Below, one piece after another: positions 61,199 through 64,000 of a DNA stretch of 64,000 nt (within the stretch, counting starts at the first letter, position 1; each line of letters opens with the position of its first letter). Location of the stretch: the NCBI RefSeq assembly GCF_025698545.1, contig NC_068577.1:10431501-10495500 (forward strand), written 5' to 3'. Both the position numbers and the translations under genes were made by a program. A model generated the notes under the pieces. The model was not told the DNA's origin. It did not search any database and was given only the letters and a program-made list of their open reading frames with translations. The DNA is from Gossypium raimondii. Taxonomy: Eukaryota > Streptophyta > Magnoliopsida > Malvales > Malvaceae.

Positions 61199-63018
61199 AC
61201 TTTATTTGGTAATTTAGTCGTAAATTTGTATTTTGACTTCCAAAAGAAGAAAATTATGTTTAATCCCTCCAAAAATGATGAAATCATAAATTAATATATT
61301 ATAAAATTATGTTTTGATTTCTCAAAAAATTATTATTCAATTCTGCCACCTAAAAACAATTTGGATAGGCCCTACATGATAGTCTGAGACAGGTGATTAT
61401 CATAAGACGAAGCATGCCAATTTTAAAGTGGAGGTAGATGTGGTTAGACCTATTCATGAGTCAGGCTACCTACCTAGACCCAAAAGCCTACTTAAAATTT
61501 GTAGGGTTTGGGCAAAACATTCAAGACTCAAGCCGATCCAACTGTTTTTAAATTTATAATTTTTATATTATGTTATTTTTATATATTATGTAATTTATAA
61601 TATATTTAAAAAATAAACCTATACTAAATATATAATACTAGTCTAATGTAAACATTAAAATAATGTTAAGATGACTATGTAAAAATTTCAATAAATAAAA
61701 AATATAAAGTTATTAATTATTAAATTAAAATGATATAAATATACATATTTTAAAATTTTAAAATAATATGAACGGACCTAAAATGAACTTGATTAGTCTT
61801 TTGAAAATATAGACTAACTTTGACAAAAATCTTTGCAAATATACATTTTGACTTAGCAACATTCACTTCCCTTCTCTATTATCATCTTTAATCACAATAT
61901 TCATAGATAACAACTTAGTTAAGCAAAATATTTAGAATTATAAGGATATTAAATTAGTTTAGGTTAAAATATATCCTTAGTGATTATTTTTTATAAAATT
62001 TAAGATTTTAATATTTTTCCTTAAAAGTTAATAATTAATTTCTACTATTTTTTTTGTTTGTTTACAAAATTTTATTATAATCATCTACATTATTAGTATT
62101 TTTGTCAAAATTTTCTTAGTATAAGGCATGTGTATTGGATCCTTAATGATTTGCTTCTAAAGTTGGTATGATTACGTAGATGTATTGATGATAATTTTTA
62201 ATGTGCTAGTAATATTTTCAACAATAGACAATGTTGTAAAAATCAAATCAAATAAGTGGTTCAATTAGTCAAACAATTAATTTTCAGTTTAATCGATTAA
62301 GCCATCAATTCAATAATAACTAAATAAAAATAAAAATTTCATAAAAATATAAAAAAATCATAACTGACCACTATTTTTTTGTTTCAAATTTTTACTGATT
62401 TATAACTATTTACTCTAATTTTTAATTATATATCACCAATTGGACAACTTAAACCACCGATTTTCAATTTAACCAATTTATCGAGTCTAGTTGCGAGTTG
62501 TGACAACATTAATGATCTTTAAATTGAAACAAACGATGATTCTATTTTCAACCCTTTTTAAGTATAAGGATTAAATATCAAGCCTCACTGAAGCACAGGG
62601 ACTGAAAGCGAAATTTGACCATTGGTTAATACCATAGATTAGGATTACTCGTCCAAGTTTCTAACTTTCTACGAAATCATCAAATTCCAAGAAAACAGAC
62701 TTGTCTAGTTTTTACTACCAAACAGAAACCTCCATGTGGCAACCCAGAAATTGGGCTATTCAGCCAATCGCCACCAGCCATTACTGACCCTCCAATTCCC
62801 TTCAACCATCTTCTTTTTCTCATTTCTCCATCGCATCCATGCTTTTCTTCGGCTCCACCCTAAACGCAGGCTGAGATTTCCTCGAATTTAACACAGTAAT
62901 TTTCGAAGCCCATTTTTTCCCACAAACAAACCATCATGAACAACTAAACTAGTATTTGCTAACAAAATCCAATTCAAGGATTCATCCTCAAGCTTTGAAA
63001 ACAACCAACAAAAAAGGT
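61199..63018. other. intergenic sequence and ICME promoter region
   Basis: GGTTAGACCTATTCATGAGTC with CCTACCTAGACCCAAAAGCC at 61439-61490 looks like a degraded end of the same hAT MITE family as 36987. The rest is AT-rich without coding signal; 62780-62880 is CT-rich and likely the ICME 5' leader. Confidence 0.4.
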
Positions 63019-63398
63019 ATGCCATCTCCAATCTTGCCCATATCCAGCCACCCTTCCTCCTCCGCATCGGCAGCCACAACGGTGGTCAAAGCTAAGATCG
63101 ATGCTGACCCATCGGCCACCATCCTCATTTCGTCAAAATTCGATCCTGAAAAGGCTATTCCTATTACGCCTGTCCTACCCAGAGCTTCGAGTTACAATTC
63201 CACAAGCAATGTTAACAACAATATTGTTTCTTTTGCCAACAACCATCAGCAGAGATTTCTCCGGACTTCCAGTGATAGCTCGCTCGCTTTGCTAGCCGAT
63301 GAGACTCCCCGCCAGTCTATAAGCCGGGAAGTGGGCCATGTTGCTGCCGAGACGTTTTACCTTTCTGGATTATGTTTGAAGCTCCTTAGTTATCTCGG
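63019..63398 (+). CDS. isoprenylcysteine alpha-carbonyl methylesterase (ICME-like), first exon only
   Basis: The exon encodes about 126 residues from MPSPILPISSHPSS, with a Ser/Asn-rich variable N-terminus, then RTSSDSSLALLADE, SISREVGHVAAETF and LCLKLLSYLG, then the donor GG/GTGCGA at 63398-63399. The block from REVGHVAAET to KLLSYLG matches the conserved membrane-proximal start of plant ICME and ICME-like proteins, alpha/beta hydrolases of the ER/Golgi that demethylate prenylated proteins and tune ABA signalling. The hydrolase domain lies beyond the window. An upstream in-frame ATG (62956) exists; 63019 gives the family-like start. The tail to 64000 is intron 1 as far as seen. Confidence 0.75.
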
Positions 63399-64000
63399 GT
63401 GCGATTCTTTTCCTGTGTATTGTTATGATTATATATGCTTGGTCTTGGAATCTTTCTCATAGATTGAGAGGCATGCATGAATTTGATACCTGGGCTTGAA
63501 CTGTGTTCATTTGATACCTGGAGCTGTAAGGGGTGTTAACTTTTATGTTAGTGATTGATGAACATTTATGTAAAAGTCCCTGCACTTTGACTCTGCATTT
63601 CTTTAGGTACTTGTATCTTTTCAAACACATGAGTATGGGGATAGGGATATGATACTCCAAATATATGGACAAGCTTAGGAAAACACTCATTGTCAGTTCC
63701 AAGTAACTTAGTGTATTACATTGGAAAATCGAATGATGATTATTGATGAAGCTTTATTCCTGCTGTTAATTAACACCCATTCAAAGTTTTCAATGAAGAA
63801 ATGTTGCACTTTAACTTTAGGGAAACCGAAAAGAATCTTTGTCTTATAGCTAGGACAAAAGTGAATAGAGATGGTTAAGCTGAAATTGAGGGTATTCTTT
63901 TTGGCAGTATCAGGAAATGAATTAGTTAGCTGACTAGTGAAGATGTAGGAACAGAGTTTCATGCGTTGTAGTTCAAGAAAAATCTTGATGAATGTGAGTA
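63399..64000 (+). other. intron 1 of the ICME-like gene (to window end)
   Basis: AT-rich with no further ICME-like exon recognised; the short frames on both strands have no family resemblance. Confidence 0.5.

Noticed and set aside
1..64000. CRISPR array, operon or prokaryotic system
   Set aside because: Introns, LTR retrotransposons and plant gene families show a plant nuclear sequence; the tandem repeats have contiguous units without unique spacers.
1..64000. tRNA or rRNA genes
   Set aside because: No cloverleaf-forming segment with intact A and B boxes or rRNA-like stretch was recognised by eye; the tRNA-Met match at 31452 is a primer-binding site only 12 bases long.

Overview
This is a plant nuclear window, AT-rich and dominated by LTR retrotransposons, with a short genic end at about 53-64 kb. 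The repeat families (long LTRs opening TGTAACAGCCC, CACGGCCGTG palindromes inside LTRs, Ty3/Gypsy with a 3' tandem array, plant-mobile-domain pseudogenes with terminal inverted repeats) look like those I know from cotton (Gossypium, Malvaceae). The genus is recognition from memory and was not tested.

Layout. 0-3.8 kb: C-terminal exons of three unrelated genes (Myb/SANT-like, a PIRL leucine-rich-repeat protein with a nonsense codon, an acyl-CoA-binding-domain protein), all on the minus strand with introns kept, next to a PIF/Harbinger-like terminus. 3.9-12.3 kb: a Ty3/Gypsy element with a perfect ATATA target-site duplication; its 5' LTR carries an inverted block, its interior is rearranged, and about two dozen ~45-bp tandem repeats precede the 3' LTR. 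12.3-23.2 kb: a plant-mobile-domain fragment and stacked LTRs. 23.5-28.9 kb: a minus-strand solo LTR with a plus-strand solo LTR nested in it, both inside a Copia remnant. 29.2-36.5 kb: a non-autonomous LTR element with a tRNA-Met primer site and a degenerate coiled-coil reading frame on the opposite strand. 36.5-52.5 kb: degraded repeats, a hAT-like MITE and another solo LTR in a Copia remnant. 53-57.7 kb: two intact genes on the plus strand, an eight-exon HDDC2-type 5'-deoxynucleotidase and a two-exon lysine-rich arabinogalactan protein (AGP19 type). 58.4-61.2 kb: a terminal-inverted-repeat element carrying a plant-mobile-domain pseudogene. 63.0 kb to the end: first exon of an isoprenylcysteine methylesterase (ICME-type) gene that runs off the window.

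The most interesting pattern is architectural. Seven LTR loci of several families share one plan: a consensus 5' splice site, then a tandem-repeat tract whose unit differs in each copy, then a TTACTAAG-like branch motif, then a 3' splice site. This suggests a conserved intron inside the LTR with a fast-changing repeat core. The genic genes are ordinary housekeeping or cell-wall genes and do not form a functional cluster.
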